A stretch of 64,000 bases of DNA. It comes from Karalla daura. Taxonomy: Eukaryota > Chordata > Actinopteri > Chaetodontiformes > Leiognathidae. Shown here piece after piece: positions 22,901 through 34,481 of this stretch. How positions within the stretch are numbered: position 1 is the first letter of the stretch; each line of letters opens with the position of its first letter. Location of the stretch: positions 15,364,009 to 15,428,008 of the forward strand of contig CM055196.1 in NCBI GenBank assembly GCA_029224185.1, read 5' to 3'. A program made the translations under genes and the position numbers. Under the pieces are notes generated by a model that made no database searches, was not told the DNA's origin, and saw nothing but the letters and a program-made list of their open reading frames with translations.

Positions 22901-25900
22901 CTTAAAACTTGGACAGATGACAAGTTAAACAGAAAGTGACGGTTAATCCGGTGATGGTCTGAACTGTACAAAGCGCTCTGCTCCTCAAAGATCTCACAGC
23001 AGCTACGGATGAAACTTTACTGGGACTGGAAGCCATCTTTGCTCACCAGAGGCGTTTTGGGACAGTCAATCTTCTGCCAGACCAGGACACCAAAGTGTGT
23101 CCACGACAGGAGGCTACCGAGGACGTAACCAACTTTATTATGCAGCGTGCCACATGCCAGGAGAGGGTAGTACAGTGCGGGGTAGTAGAAGACTCCGAGG
23201 ATCACCCAGTTCTCTGCAAGCACAAAAAACAAGCTATATTTTCTACTTAGCTGAACTCCTCACAGTCACTTCTTGTGTAATTTCATTTCAGACAAAAAGC
23301 TCAGAGCAAAGCCTCTCAACAAAGCCCTAAGTCAAAATAATACATAAGACACAACGTAATCCAATTACACAACAGATATTAACATGACATGAAAGAAATT
23401 CTGGGTGACAGGCGATTGAGAGGCAGTACGATCTGAAGTCAGCGGACGGAGGTGCTAACGCAGGAAGAACCAAGATGAAGTCCTCACGTGTGTTCTCGGT
23501 GTCTGCGGTGAAGGGGAGGGGGTTTGGAGAAATGATCAGGCCCCAGAGTTTGCACAGGAGCACTCCAAACACAGCCACTGCCAGGCCCTTGTGCTGTGTA
23601 TGGTCCAGGAAGTTGACCGGACTGTGAAATCAAGCGGCAGGCATTTAGAGCTCAGGTGTTACCAGCCTCGCATCCGGATCAAGCGCTTATTGAGCAGAAA
23701 GAACGCACTTCCAAAAAGGAGCATGCAGACGTTTTCAGAGCTTAGAGCCCACAAGCCAATAGTTGCAGAGTTAAAGCACATCAGACACTCTCAATGGGAT
23801 TTTTGTTGTTAATTTCAGCATAAAATACAACGAGAAAATCCACAAAATCCATTTGGCCCATGAGTCAAAAGACTCACTCAATGCTAAAAACATCTGTGAT
23901 ATCATAATGTAAAGTATAACAATTGCACTTAGGAATTGCTGTCATTCCTTGAATGTTTACTGTTATAGATTGTTTTATGGGTTGGTACATGAAACACATT
24001 GTGCAAATAAATGGAATTTGATACACTTATAAATCTGCCACATGCTTTGGAAGAGTGATGCAAACTTAGTGCAATGACCCAACACCTCCGATTTCACATT
24101 TGTTTGAAGTTTATATGTCAAGAAAGAAAAAAAATTGTGGAAAAAAAGAAACCTGAAATGCATCCTCACCTGAGTAAACCTGGGAGGCCTTTCTGTCTGC
24201 TGCCGCCCTTTGTTCTCCTGGCTAAGATGGCTAAGATGAGCATGACGACGAGCTGGGGGAGAGTAGAGGGGGGAGACGGAGAGGATTTGCGGGTGAGTTT
24301 TATCTGCAGAGTTGTGTGCAGCTGTGCACCCCCCCCGGGGCTGCAGCCGCGACCCTGTCCACACTGAAAACCGGTCGATGGCACAAAAGGCCGAACCGCG
24401 GCGTCTCATTAGCGCTCCCCGCGGATGCGGTCTGAAAGAAGTGTCATCAGTCAGGATCACTGACCAGTGAGAGTTCAGCGACCTGCTTTGACCTGTGACA
24501 CATTTAGGAAACAAAAAGGTGGCAAAGCGGCCTGGCTGTAAAATCAGTCCAGGCTGGGCCGAGATGAAGAGGAGAGAGAGAAACAAGAACACGTCCTACG
24601 ATTACTAGAACAAAGATGTAACTGCTGATGAAGTTGTTGGAATCCCTCCATGTGTCGTACACCTGGTTTATGTTGAGATCAAAGTTAACAGTCGGTTTGT
24701 CTCTTTCATCTTTCCTCCCTCCATTTACGATCTTTCATGCTCTTTATAGTACATCACCTTACGCCGGCGTCTAACATTACTGAGACAGGTTTACAGTGGC
24801 ACACAGACAGAGTATGAGAGAGCCTTTAGAGTCTGTATGAGACCCCTGCGGTGGTGACAAAGCATTGCTATTTGACAGCCTGGGAATGAGAGCAAGCGAG
24901 GAAACTCATCTTCTGCACCCACATGTTGTGCATCTACCTCATATGCGTTACTTAGTGTGTGTGTGTGTGTGGACTTACAGATATCGCAGTGATGCATATG
25001 TGGTAGAGCCTGTCATCAGCCGTGGGGTCACATGGGGGGATTACTCTAAAAAGAGAAAAAGGGGTGGTAGGTGTGGGGGGGTGGAGGGGGGGGGTGGAGG
25101 GGTAAAACATTGACACGTGAGCAAGCAGTTCAGGATTTGAGTGAGCCAACGGAGCGACACCTCGCTAAAGCCTTCACACGTCACCGTCACGACCATTTGT
25201 GGCTGGAAACCTTTGCAGCTGAAATCCCGCAGCAGAGATTTGCATTTAAACGGATTGGTATCAGCGTGACACGGGAACAACAACAAATGCCTATGTTCAG
25301 TCATGGGGTAGTTATTACATCTCTGACAGGAAAAGCCTCATGCGTGAGCTATTCCAGGTGAGGAGACTTATTTAGGAACATTTTACACTAATATACTGGT
25401 GTGTGAGTTTATGTGGCAGCTTCTAGAAGGGACAGTCTGATATTTTTCACAACGCTGGCATTCCCTGTCCAAACAATGTGTGAATTTGTTACTTGGCATA
25501 CTCGGAGAGCAGACCACTTGGACTTTTAAGGCAAAGTCAAAACTCACATTTCTACAGTCAGGCCAGGCCGAGATATTAATGCAGTGATAAAAAGTTCAGG
25601 TTCCTCATTATGAGCACCAGCACATAGAGGCCACATCTCATTTTCATTCATTTACATGACAGGCTGCACGGCTGCTCATTAGCATGGTGAGTGGCCAGAA
25701 ATTATACCTGCCCCACTGTTTTTTCTCTTAAGCACTTAAGATATATCATTTTCATATGTTTATCTGTGTGAGTGTAAAAGCAAATTAAGGAAATAAGATA
25801 CCACAAAAACGACATACCAGACCTTGCTACTTGTGCCCTGTTGCATTATGGGATTTACCAGGAGCAGAGAACAAGTAAGAGAGTAAGATGTTTGAACAGC

Positions 25901-26245
25901 GAGTTGAGTTGATCATATTTTCAGGAACAAACTTTTTGTGGGCAAAACCTACCAGCCTTCCAAAGAACCTGCATCCTCGAGGCATGAAAATGAGAACAGA
26001 AACAAAATCACACCCGGACACTGGCGCCGTACAAGCGTGCCAAGTGTCACCTTATACATTTGTGAGAGATGTTTTCGAAACCTAAAGTAGTCAAAACTTA
26101 CAAAAGTTTCAAGAAGTGTTAAAAATAACAGCACATATTAATTGTAAATCATCAGTGAGATGATTAAGACTTACTCTGTTTCCATTTTGGTTGGTAGTGG
26201 ATCCAGGTCCGGGTACTCATAGTCCAGCAGAGCATCCTTATCCAT
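15873..26245 (-). CDS. stra6: STRA6, retinol-binding-protein receptor / retinol transporter (17 coding exons)
   Basis: Exons in reading order: 26245-26175, 25045-24979, 24252-24170, 23621-23488, 23213-23047, 22193-22068, 21405-21335, 20839-20760, 20659-20598, 20289-20127, 20020-19945, 19741-19608, 19057-18940, 18709-18608, 18273-18110, 17414-17277, 16132-15873. Every intron is GT/AG, all phases join, and the sum is 2016 bases (671 aa plus stop), close to the roughly 670 aa of zebrafish STRA6. Landmarks are IPPCDPTADD near residue 26, FYYPALYYPLLACGTLHNKV near 127, DLSSSYYKDYVKKILKKKK near 217, NLKGLYRG near 368, the long DISLLNRNVEAFDP element near 526 and NNPSLVG near 614. There are many membrane helices and an Ala/Lys/Glu-rich C-terminus. 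The product takes up retinol from plasma RBP at the cell surface; fish STRA6 binds calmodulin. The gene is intact, with no missing exon. Confidence 0.96.
18330..18530 (-). repeat. Fish interspersed repeat in a stra6 intron (reverse orientation)
   Basis: Reads actgctgcctca, then gtgtggattttgcatgttct, ccaggtgctctggtttcctc and gtgaatggtgtgtg. This is the reverse complement of the common teleost repeat with agaacatgcaaactccac. It lies between exons 18110-18273 and 18608-18709, clear of both splice sites. Confidence 0.55.
19891..19944. repeat. (CA)n/(TG)n microsatellite abutting a stra6 splice donor
   Basis: On the minus strand the intron after the exon 19945-20020 begins gtatgtgtgtgtg, so the repeat starts inside the donor consensus. 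About 50 bp with one interruption (ccc near 19908). Confidence 0.9.
24479..24494 (-). promoter_or_regulatory. DR4-like nuclear receptor site in stra6 intron 2
   Basis: CGACCT-GCTT-TGACCT on plus, i.e. AGGTCA n4 AGGTCG on minus, one base off a perfect DR4. It lies at the edge of a CpG-rich patch (about 24340-24440) in the intron between exons 24979-25045 and 24170-24252. DR4 elements are bound by RXR heterodimers with TR, LXR and others. Confidence 0.3.
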
Positions 26246-26900
26246 TTTGTTGTCTCTTCTCCAAACAGATCCAAAGTCTTACAGAGGAGTTGGAGCACTC
26301 TTTAAGGCGATCTCTGCCGACACTCAGCCGTAATCCCCTTGACTCAAGACGGGGGGGAAAAAAGAAAAGTGTCTCCCGAGTCTGAGGCTGGACTGTGCTG
26401 CTGCGGCAGGGGTGTCCTCTCTCTCTGCCTGTGTTTGGTCTCGTCTCACTCAGAGTAATGTGACAGGTCCTGGCTGCAGCGTGCTGTCTCCACCCTGCAA
26501 AGGCCGAGGGTTGCCACCACGCAGGGAGCCTGGGGAGAGAGTGAGAGGGGAGCAATGGGCGAAAGGAGGGAAAAATGCAACGACCTGGGCAGCCAATCTG
26601 GAAGGCCACCTGCAGCTTACCGGGATTACATCCACTTTTGGGGTTGTGTTATTGGACCTGCCGTGGTCAGGTGTGCAGACTTATAAAACCCCTGGTTGGG
26701 ACCGTGAGGGCAGCTGGGAACGACCGGCCTCTCCTATCAGAGTTTCCCCAGAGATAACAAGGGAAATTCTCTGGTTGTTTCCTACAGTTATAGTTCAGGA
26801 ACACACGTGAAAGGTTACTCACTCTACGTCCAGCACGACGTGGAAACAAACAGAGCAGGATGGAGGAAACGGCACGTTTTCAAGACAGCCCACGGACAAC
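26246..26900 (-). promoter_or_regulatory. stra6 upstream region / putative promoter
   Basis: Immediately upstream of the ATG at 26245, which is preceded by acaaa with A at -3, a good initiation context. A TATA-like ttttataa (minus strand) is at 26681-26690, about 440 bases upstream of the ATG. Whether a noncoding first exon exists further away cannot be told. Open frames here (e.g. 26412-26810) have no recognisable content. Confidence 0.3.
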
Positions 26901-27783
26901 TCGCCTCTCTCTACGCAACTCTGCGTTCAGAGTTGATAAGGATCAAGGAAGAGTTCATTCAACCCTGTGCTTTATCTGAAGCTGAGAAATTAAGATAAAG
27001 CTGTCCAAGGGCATATACGCTCTGATATCTGAACAATATCCGGATCCCTACTTTGTGACAGCTGTAGCAAGTTATACTTAAATGGGTTGCGGGAGAAATT
27101 CTGCTGACTTCCCAGTGGTGACAAGTCACCCTCTACATTGACTATGGATGAGACACAATGAAAGGGGGCGGGTAAATCCACATTTTCAACACGATACGAG
27201 GACATGATATGTGAATGAAGAGGGTTGAACAATAGGTACACTCACCCTTCCCCGAGGAAATGAAAACTAATTTTTGTTCCATGCCGATTGAGCCTTTTGT
27301 TAAGTAATTATATCCAAGAAAAGTCTCATTGCAGGGACTTACAAAAGTGAGTAAACCTCCAGACAGCGGAAACTTTCTTGAGAAAATGAACTCCCACAGT
27401 TTTCACAATCAATACTGAGGCAACACTTGCACTGCCCCGTCCCGTTCAATGACAAATGACACTGAAAATATCAATGTGTAGCAATAAAATCCAATACTTT
27501 GTTAATTTGTCTCAAACTTCACATGACCTGGCACATCTCATCTAACCGGGTTGGATGTTGACTCCTGAGTCAGGACAAGTCTCTGTTATATATTAAATCC
27601 TGCTGGCATCATTCAGACGGTTCCCAAACAACACATTTCTTTTACTATATTTCACTCTTGACAACAATTTGTTTCTCCTCATTTCCTCCGCATCCCTTTG
27701 TCCACCCTTTATCATGGTTTGCACGCTTGTTTTGAGGCAACGTAAGAAAAGCAGAAGCATGTGAGCGCTGCGTAGACAGGTTG

Positions 27784-27796
27784 AGGTCAAGGGTCA
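27784..27796 (+). promoter_or_regulatory. DR1 nuclear receptor site upstream of stra6
   Basis: AGGTCA-A-GGGTCA: two RGGTCA half-sites with a one-base spacer, the form bound by RXR, PPAR/RXR, HNF4 and COUP-TF. It lies about 1.5 kb upstream of the stra6 start codon. Motif match only. Confidence 0.35.
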
Positions 27797-28674
27797 GGCC
27801 AGCACCTTAGCTCAAATGATTTCCAATATGCGCCACATTGAAGAAAGAGTGATGGCCACGACCACAGCTTGTATCACCGCGCTCAAACGGGTCTACGTGA
27901 TGCATTCAGGGCAACATGTCTGCGTGGAGCGCCCGCTGCCGCCGCTGTCTGGGACTCAGTTTTGCAACACTGCCTCCGTGTCAGCGAACACTCATTAGGC
28001 CAGGATTATGGTCACACTTCCTTAAAAAGCAACCAAACTTCCCTCCTAACACTCCTGAGAAAACACGGTTTCTCAAGCATAAGTAAGCCACCAAATCAAA
28101 TGTGCTCCCGAAGAAAACGCAGCCCCACAAATAAAGGGGTCACTGAACAAAGAATGCTTTGAACAGTTATAATTACATCACAGAGAGGCGGTTTGATCGG
28201 GCCGGACAGTTTCAGGTTTAGGACGTTGGCTTGAAAGCCCCTGTGCGAGGAAATATATTAAGCGTGAGCCTTGTAAAAGCAAACACAATTAAGCTGCTGA
28301 TTTGCTAATCCATTTTTAACAACCTTAACAGAAACATCGCAGCAGATGACAAGGCAGAGATGCACTGGGTGATTAAATGTGAAGGAGGCCGAGCTGACAA
28401 ATACCAGAGGACAAAAGAAATGAGACATGAGGACAAATAAAATGGGCAGCAATGGGAATAATAACAACTTCCATTGAGACCCCCTATGCTCCATGTAGAA
28501 CAGTCAGAAAGGATTCAGTCCAGGTGGGAAAAACTCTCCAAGACTCATGGCTGTGATAGCTGAAGTCTATAAATAATAGTAATTTGCATAAAACGTCTTC
28601 AGCACGTCTGTGCTGCCATTACGGGGTGCAGCGTGCTGATTGACGAGGGAGAAGTTTACATAAGGATGCAACAT

Positions 28675-28678
<4 letters not shown>

Positions 28679-28765
<87 letters not shown>
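28679..28765. repeat. (TG)n microsatellite, 87 bp
   Basis: Uninterrupted TG dinucleotide run. A TG-rich open frame across it is an artefact. Confidence 0.97.
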
Positions 28766-28768
<3 letters not shown>

Positions 28769-31358
28769 GATTAACACTGGATGCCCTGTAAATCACAGAA
28801 GTCAGCTGTTCGGGTGTGTGGCCCAGTCTCGAAACTTTATCTTACTTTTTCGCTCCTTTTAAAGCAGATTTTGCGCACTTTATCCCTGCTTCCCACGGCG
28901 CAGCCCGGGGTCCTGTTTCACACACACACTCTCTCACACACACACTCACATCATGGGCTAAACTTGATGCCTTTGAAGCTGATCTGCCTTCAACAAAGAC
29001 ACAGTGACAGGTTGGGTACCTGTTGCCCGACATGCGCTGGAACCATGCGCCACTTTCAGAGACGCAGACGGAGTCGCTCGAGCCAGGTGCGGTTCTTACA
29101 GCGAGTGTTTGCGTGAGGAAGTTATTAATTATCGACCCTGCGTTTATCTATCGTGGAGACGGACGCTACTCACCGGTCTGCAGGTGCGCTGCAGGGCCAG
29201 GTGGGCGTAGAAGAGCAGGACTCCTGCCCCCACACAGCGAGTTTAAGCCCAGTGTCTTCATATTGAGTACCGGGGTGCGTTTGTGTGCATCACGTGGCCG
29301 CGTTACGGTGAATGCTGATTCTATTATAGCGCATTTCTAGTTCTCACAGATATATAGAAACTCTATTGAGTCCTGGGGGAGGCTCAGCTTTAGGAAATTC
29401 AGGTCACAACAAAACACACGTTGGTCAAAACATTAAGGAACAATATCTCTTCCAGGGATTGCAAGTAATCAATGCAGGAGTGCAAAGTGCGTAGGATATA
29501 TTTGTATTGGGGCAAGAAAAAGAGAGAAAGTGCTCGACTTTGTGTGAAAAAGACAGCAACAGTGCTGAGAGTAGACCAAATGTAGCACTTGGCATCAGTA
29601 ACTCAAGTCACATTTCCCCCATTCACTAGTGGCAGTTTGGGGTTCAGTATCTTCCCAGAGGATACTTCAACATAGGCTACAATGCTGCCACAGTCACGTA
29701 AAGGTAGACAACTGGTTCTGGATAAATCATTCAACTAGTCAGACTAGTCATGAGCATGCATTCAAAGGTTGTGGGTTCCCACCAGAGTTTACAACATAAA
29801 TCAGCTCGTTTACTTCCCTGAGGGAATCTCCCAAAGGCATCAGCAAAGTTTTTCTTACAATCATTTATCTATTTGATTTCACACACACACATACACACAC
29901 ACACTGCAGCCTCCAACGCTAAAGCTGCTGAAGTTGGTCTTACCTTGTGTCAGTCCTGAACTTTGCTGTCTCTGTGTGTCAAATGAAGTTTTTATCACTT
30001 CCCACCACACACCACACTGAGCTTAATAACTGCATCGGTAAAATGACAATCCTCGGAGTAGGTCTTTCCTCCTTTTTTTTCATGTCTGAACACCTCACCT
30101 GCAGCGTGTGATCAGGACTTTGACCTGTCTCTATCTTGTTGTGGTGAGAACATTGTAAAACTGCTGCCACATGCACATTGTTGTTGTGAAATGCACAGAG
30201 GTGGCCAACATGGCCAAGTTCAGGTTGACCCTGAGAATTCAGATGTTTTTTTTTCTGTCCAATATAGTCCTTCAATCGAAAGCAAGCAAACGTCACTCAA
30301 GTCAAGTGTGGCTGAATGTAATATTCTTAATTTTAAGAGGTTTAGATCTGAGTCCTGATGTTTCTGAATAACCTTTGTGTCATCTCATTGTTTGTCACAC
30401 TCTGCTGAAGAGTACCTGCCAGAGTTGCACAAACACAACAGTTACTGTATATTCTGACTGAATACAGTTGTAGTTTCGTCACAATGCAGGGGGAATCCCA
30501 TAAAAAAACGGGTAGTCATTCATTCCTGTTGTCTGAGACTTCCCTTAGATCTACTCTGGATCTGTGCTCACAAGAACTGTTAAAGTCGGCCTATGGCTCA
30601 TGCTTTAGGTGAACAAGAGCCATGATGATCTGCCTCAGGCTGACTTTAGTGCTTCTCCCCACTTAGTTATCTCTCTTTGTTGGTCAGGGAGCAGATTTCT
30701 ATCAACGCAGTCATATTGTGCCCCTGCTGCTATTTCCTGTCCATGCACCAAAGGCAGCAGGTGTGAGGTCTGAGTTCTCACCTTTGGTGAACCTCAGAGA
30801 TACTGGACACCACTGTGTGGTTTTTGTCTCCTCCAAAATTCTTCCAGACACCAATGACACCAATGAAAACAACCTCCCTCTTGGCAAAATTAATTAATCT
30901 ATAGAGCGTTCCCAAACCAGGTTGCAAAGTCTCATATTCAGCCCCACAACTGAAGAGGGAATGGTGCAACCTGTCAGAGCTAAAACTGGCCTTTTTTGCA
31001 TAATTAAAACAGGCTGGTGTCTACAAAGATGCTCTTTAGACACATATCTAAGCCACAAGGTTACATTGTCATCCTCTGCACTGGCTCACTGAAGACAGAG
31101 ACACAATAGCTTCCTTCATCGACCCCAGGAATTAGACTACAGGCTGTACATGTTCGTAGAAACAACACAATAGTGTTTCTGGGTCCGGGCTCTCACAGAA
31201 GGTAAACACTCTGCCCGGTCATTTGCTAAAATAAGAGAACCGTGTGCTCCTCTTGTTCCGCCTTCCTGCCACTGATGCTGAAGTGGGGAAACTCGAGCGG
31301 CAGCTTTTTATGCCCAACTTAAGAGTCCAGACTGTATCGTCCACACACCAGGCAGAGA

Positions 31359-31375
31359 TGACCTTCACATGACCT
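31359..31375 (-). promoter_or_regulatory. Perfect DR5 retinoic acid response element upstream of stra6
   Basis: TGACCT-TCACA-TGACCT on plus, i.e. AGGTCA n5 AGGTCA on minus: the textbook DR5 bound by RAR/RXR. Twelve fixed bases would be expected about 0.008 times in 64 kb on both strands by simple base-uniform arithmetic. It is 5.1 kb upstream of the ATG of stra6, a gene known for induction by retinoic acid. Binding is inferred, not shown. Confidence 0.55.
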
Positions 31376-31850
31376 CCCAGTGAAAAGCGGGTGAGTGCAG
31401 TGCTTCCTCCCCTGACCGCTGCTTCCCACTGATTCAGCTTACTTACAGGCCAAACACTGACTCAGAGTTACTCTCTGTGCCACGAGGAAAAGAAGATGAT
31501 GATTATTAACCAGCTCGCTCCAGCTTCTTCAATCCGCTATCCCAGCTGTCCTGACTAGGAGCAGACTCTGTTGGAGACTTTATTTTAATAAATGTTTCAT
31601 TAGTCACTGGAGTCTCAAAATTGCAGCGGTTTTCAACCCAGGCTGCTTCTTTTAATTTAAGATTCCTCAGATGAATAATCAAATTCGGTCTGCTCGAAAT
31701 TGCTTATTCCTCTATTCTTTATTTTGTGCTCCATAAATATTAACATTTCATTGTTGGCAAAGTCGATTGAAATTGAGTAATAGTTGGGAATATTGCCTCG
31801 GTATTAAATCATGCCTGCTGAAGGCCTCCTGGGTGCAGGCGGGCTAATTA

Positions 31851-31870
31851 CCGGGGATATTTTTCCCCGG
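31851..31870. repeat. 7-bp-arm palindrome in an AT-rich unique block
   Basis: CCGGGGA-tatttt-TCCCCGG, flanked by ctaatta and caattag sequences. The surrounding 31590-31950 is unique-looking and homeobox-motif rich. Confidence 0.5.
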
Positions 31871-32444
31871 CTCAGTCTGCAGCGCTGCCTCTGTCATAAT
31901 CAATGAGCCTTGTAACGCTCAATTAGAACATAATTGGATTTGTGTGTGTTCGAGGTGGAAAAACATGTACATTTGAGTGGACATGAAAGAGCTGCTTATC
32001 TCTGTCGACAGCTGTAATGAAGTTGAATCGGGACGGCCAATTGTAATTTTGAGACAAATTCAGTCGGCGTGGGCGAAACCCAACATGTTCACTCCCCTCT
32101 TTACACACACCTCACATCGGTCAGAGCTGTAGAAAAAACACAGGATTTACATAATAATGTTTAACTGATGATGTCAATGTGAGCGCACGGCTTTTGTTAA
32201 ATTCAAGTAGACCGTGTTTATTATTCACAGTGCAAACAGTAAGGTTCAGAAATTTGAACTCTCCTCACTGTTTCACTTTGCAGCTAAAATTGACTTTTTT
32301 TAGAGGAAAATTGAGCTCTTCTTCGTGAAACATATTTCTCGTGACAATGTCTTAATAAATCAAAGTGTTTCCATGACAGCAGCTGAACTGTAGGGGCCTG
32401 ACGTTGCCAGGAGACAATGCAATGTATATGCATTTGTACGGCCC

Positions 32445-32660
32445 ACCAACCATCCATCCATTGTCCTACCTTCTTTGTATATTAACACCATCACGCACAT
32501 AGGCGGGGAACAGTGGGAGGTCGCAGTCCATTGCAGGATCCACACATCATTCACTCTCACCCTCACGACCAGGGGTCTCCAATCGGCCTAAACATACATG
32601 TTTTCTTTGGATTAAAACCCATGCAGACACCGGGAGAACATGCAAATTCTAGACATAAGG
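32445..32660 (+). repeat. Fish interspersed repeat
   Basis: Reads catccatccattgtcctacc, cagtccattgcagg, caatcggcctaaacatacat, then acccatgcagacaccggg and agaacatgcaaattct, the order found in the common teleost repeat family. Confidence 0.6.
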
Positions 32661-34004
32661 TCCCTTGGTCTGACCTTCCTGTGAAATAGCTGTGAATAGC
32701 CCATTTACAGTACAAACAGCTTTTCAAAATAAAATACCCTGCACAGAGTTGTAGCCAGAGCAAGTCTGGGACATAAAAAGACATTTAAGCAATCTGTGCA
32801 TGTCTTTCATAAAAAAACAGATAAATAAACTTAAAGATTAATTAGGGATAGGACTGCACATTTCAGGTTGCAAAGACAACCTCAGAAGTTAACCTCAGAA
32901 GTCCCTTTGTTAGTATCTTGTTCCTACGAACAAACATGCAGCACAAAGTAAGACAGCATCCAAATCCTTTCGTTGCTTGTTCTTCCTGTTTCTATAATAG
33001 ATTTAATCATCTGCTTTCATAGCAGATAAGCCTTGACATCTAAAGTTGATTGAACCCAAACGGCACAGAGAGAGAGAGAGAAAAAAAAATCAATTTCAGT
33101 CCTACAGGTCGTTTGTGTTTTGATGTATCACTGTTATTGTCGACGGGCCTGGGACTGAAAGATTTATTTGCCAGCTTATGAGCGCTGAGAACAGGATGTT
33201 ATATCTAAGGAGCCGGTGACAAGAACAAATCTTCCTGATAGTTATTAAAGTGGTCGTGATGGCTCCTCGGCAGACGTGGCGGTGTGCAGCACTCCGTCCG
33301 TCACCGTCCTGACAGGCGCTTTGAATTTACGGCGGGGAGGCCGGGGCGCGTCTACCACCCGGCTCTGTAATAATCCTCTTTGTGGAGCTGTTTGGAGAAC
33401 ACCTTGGCAGGCCACACATACACACACTCAAGAGCTTTAATTTGATTTTCATGATCTGTTTATGTCAAATGACAGTTTACACTTGATGTTTTCGTCCTGT
33501 AAAGGGGACCTAGAAAGCTTGAATGGAGTATTAATCGAGTATTAATCCTTGTTCTAGCTGTCAAACACTTAAATCTGAAATTCACCTGGAGCTATTTTAC
33601 AAACCCAGGTGGGAATATTTCTATTCTAACATCTGTTTTTTGCTGGTCTGGTGCCGCTCAGCTTTCATACAACCACATGTATGACTGTCATTAACATAAT
33701 CAGAGACCTGAGCAACTTTTTCTTGAACTAAAAGTGGTAAATGAAGCGATACAGCCATGGAGTGTGTACACATGCAGACGTACATGTTTGAGCCAGAATC
33801 TGAGCAGGAATGGAGTAAGATTGAGATTTGGTCATTTTAAAGCTTCCATTTCAACATCCAAAATGTATACATGAATGGCAACATAATGATGTTTTAGGAA
33901 ATATGAATGGGAAAGTGTGAACTGGAGGATATGTTTTACCACAGGTTATTATTAAGGATCCTGTGAACAGCTGTTTCAGTGGATTGCATTAGCTTGTGCG
34001 ACTG

Positions 34005-34160
34005 TGGGTGGATGGTGAAGCGGGTGAAATGTCGGCCACAAACCAGGAATCAGAAGGTCACTGGTTTGATTGTTGGTTTTCCGCAATCTACAAGGCAAAG
34101 TGTTCCCCATGCTGCGCCATCAGTGTGTGAATGTGTGTGTGATTGCTGGCTACAAAAGCA
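34005..34160 (+). repeat. SINE-like fish repeat
   Basis: Reads aaccaggaatcagaaggtca, then ctggtttgattgttggtt and aaggcaaagtgttcc. This follows the remembered fish SINE-type phrase with an RNA polymerase III B-box-like ggtttgattg. It has diverged, so it is an old copy. Confidence 0.45.
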
Positions 34161-34298
34161 TGATACGAACCCAATCCCATATAGCTTTGTGAAAACTGAG
34201 CCAGTGAGATAAAGAGCATGAAACACAGTTCGGAAAACAAACAACAATCGCTCTTTTAATGATATCAAGTATTTATTGCTGTGAGAGATGGCGTATGT

Positions 34299-34301
<3 letters not shown>

Positions 34302-34341
<40 letters not shown>

Positions 34342-34358
34342 TGTGTATGTGTGTGTGT
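34302..34358. repeat. (TG)n with TATG interruptions
   Basis: About 57 bp, two interruptions. Confidence 0.95.
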
Positions 34359-34437
34359 GATGGCTGTTTTAGTAAGGGTGTTGTATGTATGTGTCAGTGT
34401 GATAGATGATGTCCTTGCCACGGCCTCTATTTTGTCA

Positions 34438-34439
<2 letters not shown>

Positions 34440-34480
<41 letters not shown>
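34440..34480. repeat. (TG)n microsatellite
   Basis: About 40 bp, uninterrupted, 80 bp after the previous run. Confidence 0.95.

Positions 34481-34481
<1 letters not shown>

Noticed and set aside
23975..24592. 205-codon minus-strand open frame
   Set aside because: It overlaps stra6 exon 24170-24252 in a different frame. The exon's own frame fits STRA6 and all intron phases. No domain in the 205-codon product.
26412..26810. 132-codon open frame just upstream of stra6
   Set aside because: GC-rich promoter-side sequence open in several frames on both strands; no homology recognised and opposite strand to stra6.
34040..34085. tRNA gene
   Set aside because: A B-box-like phrase is present, but there is no cloverleaf; it belongs to a SINE-like repeat.
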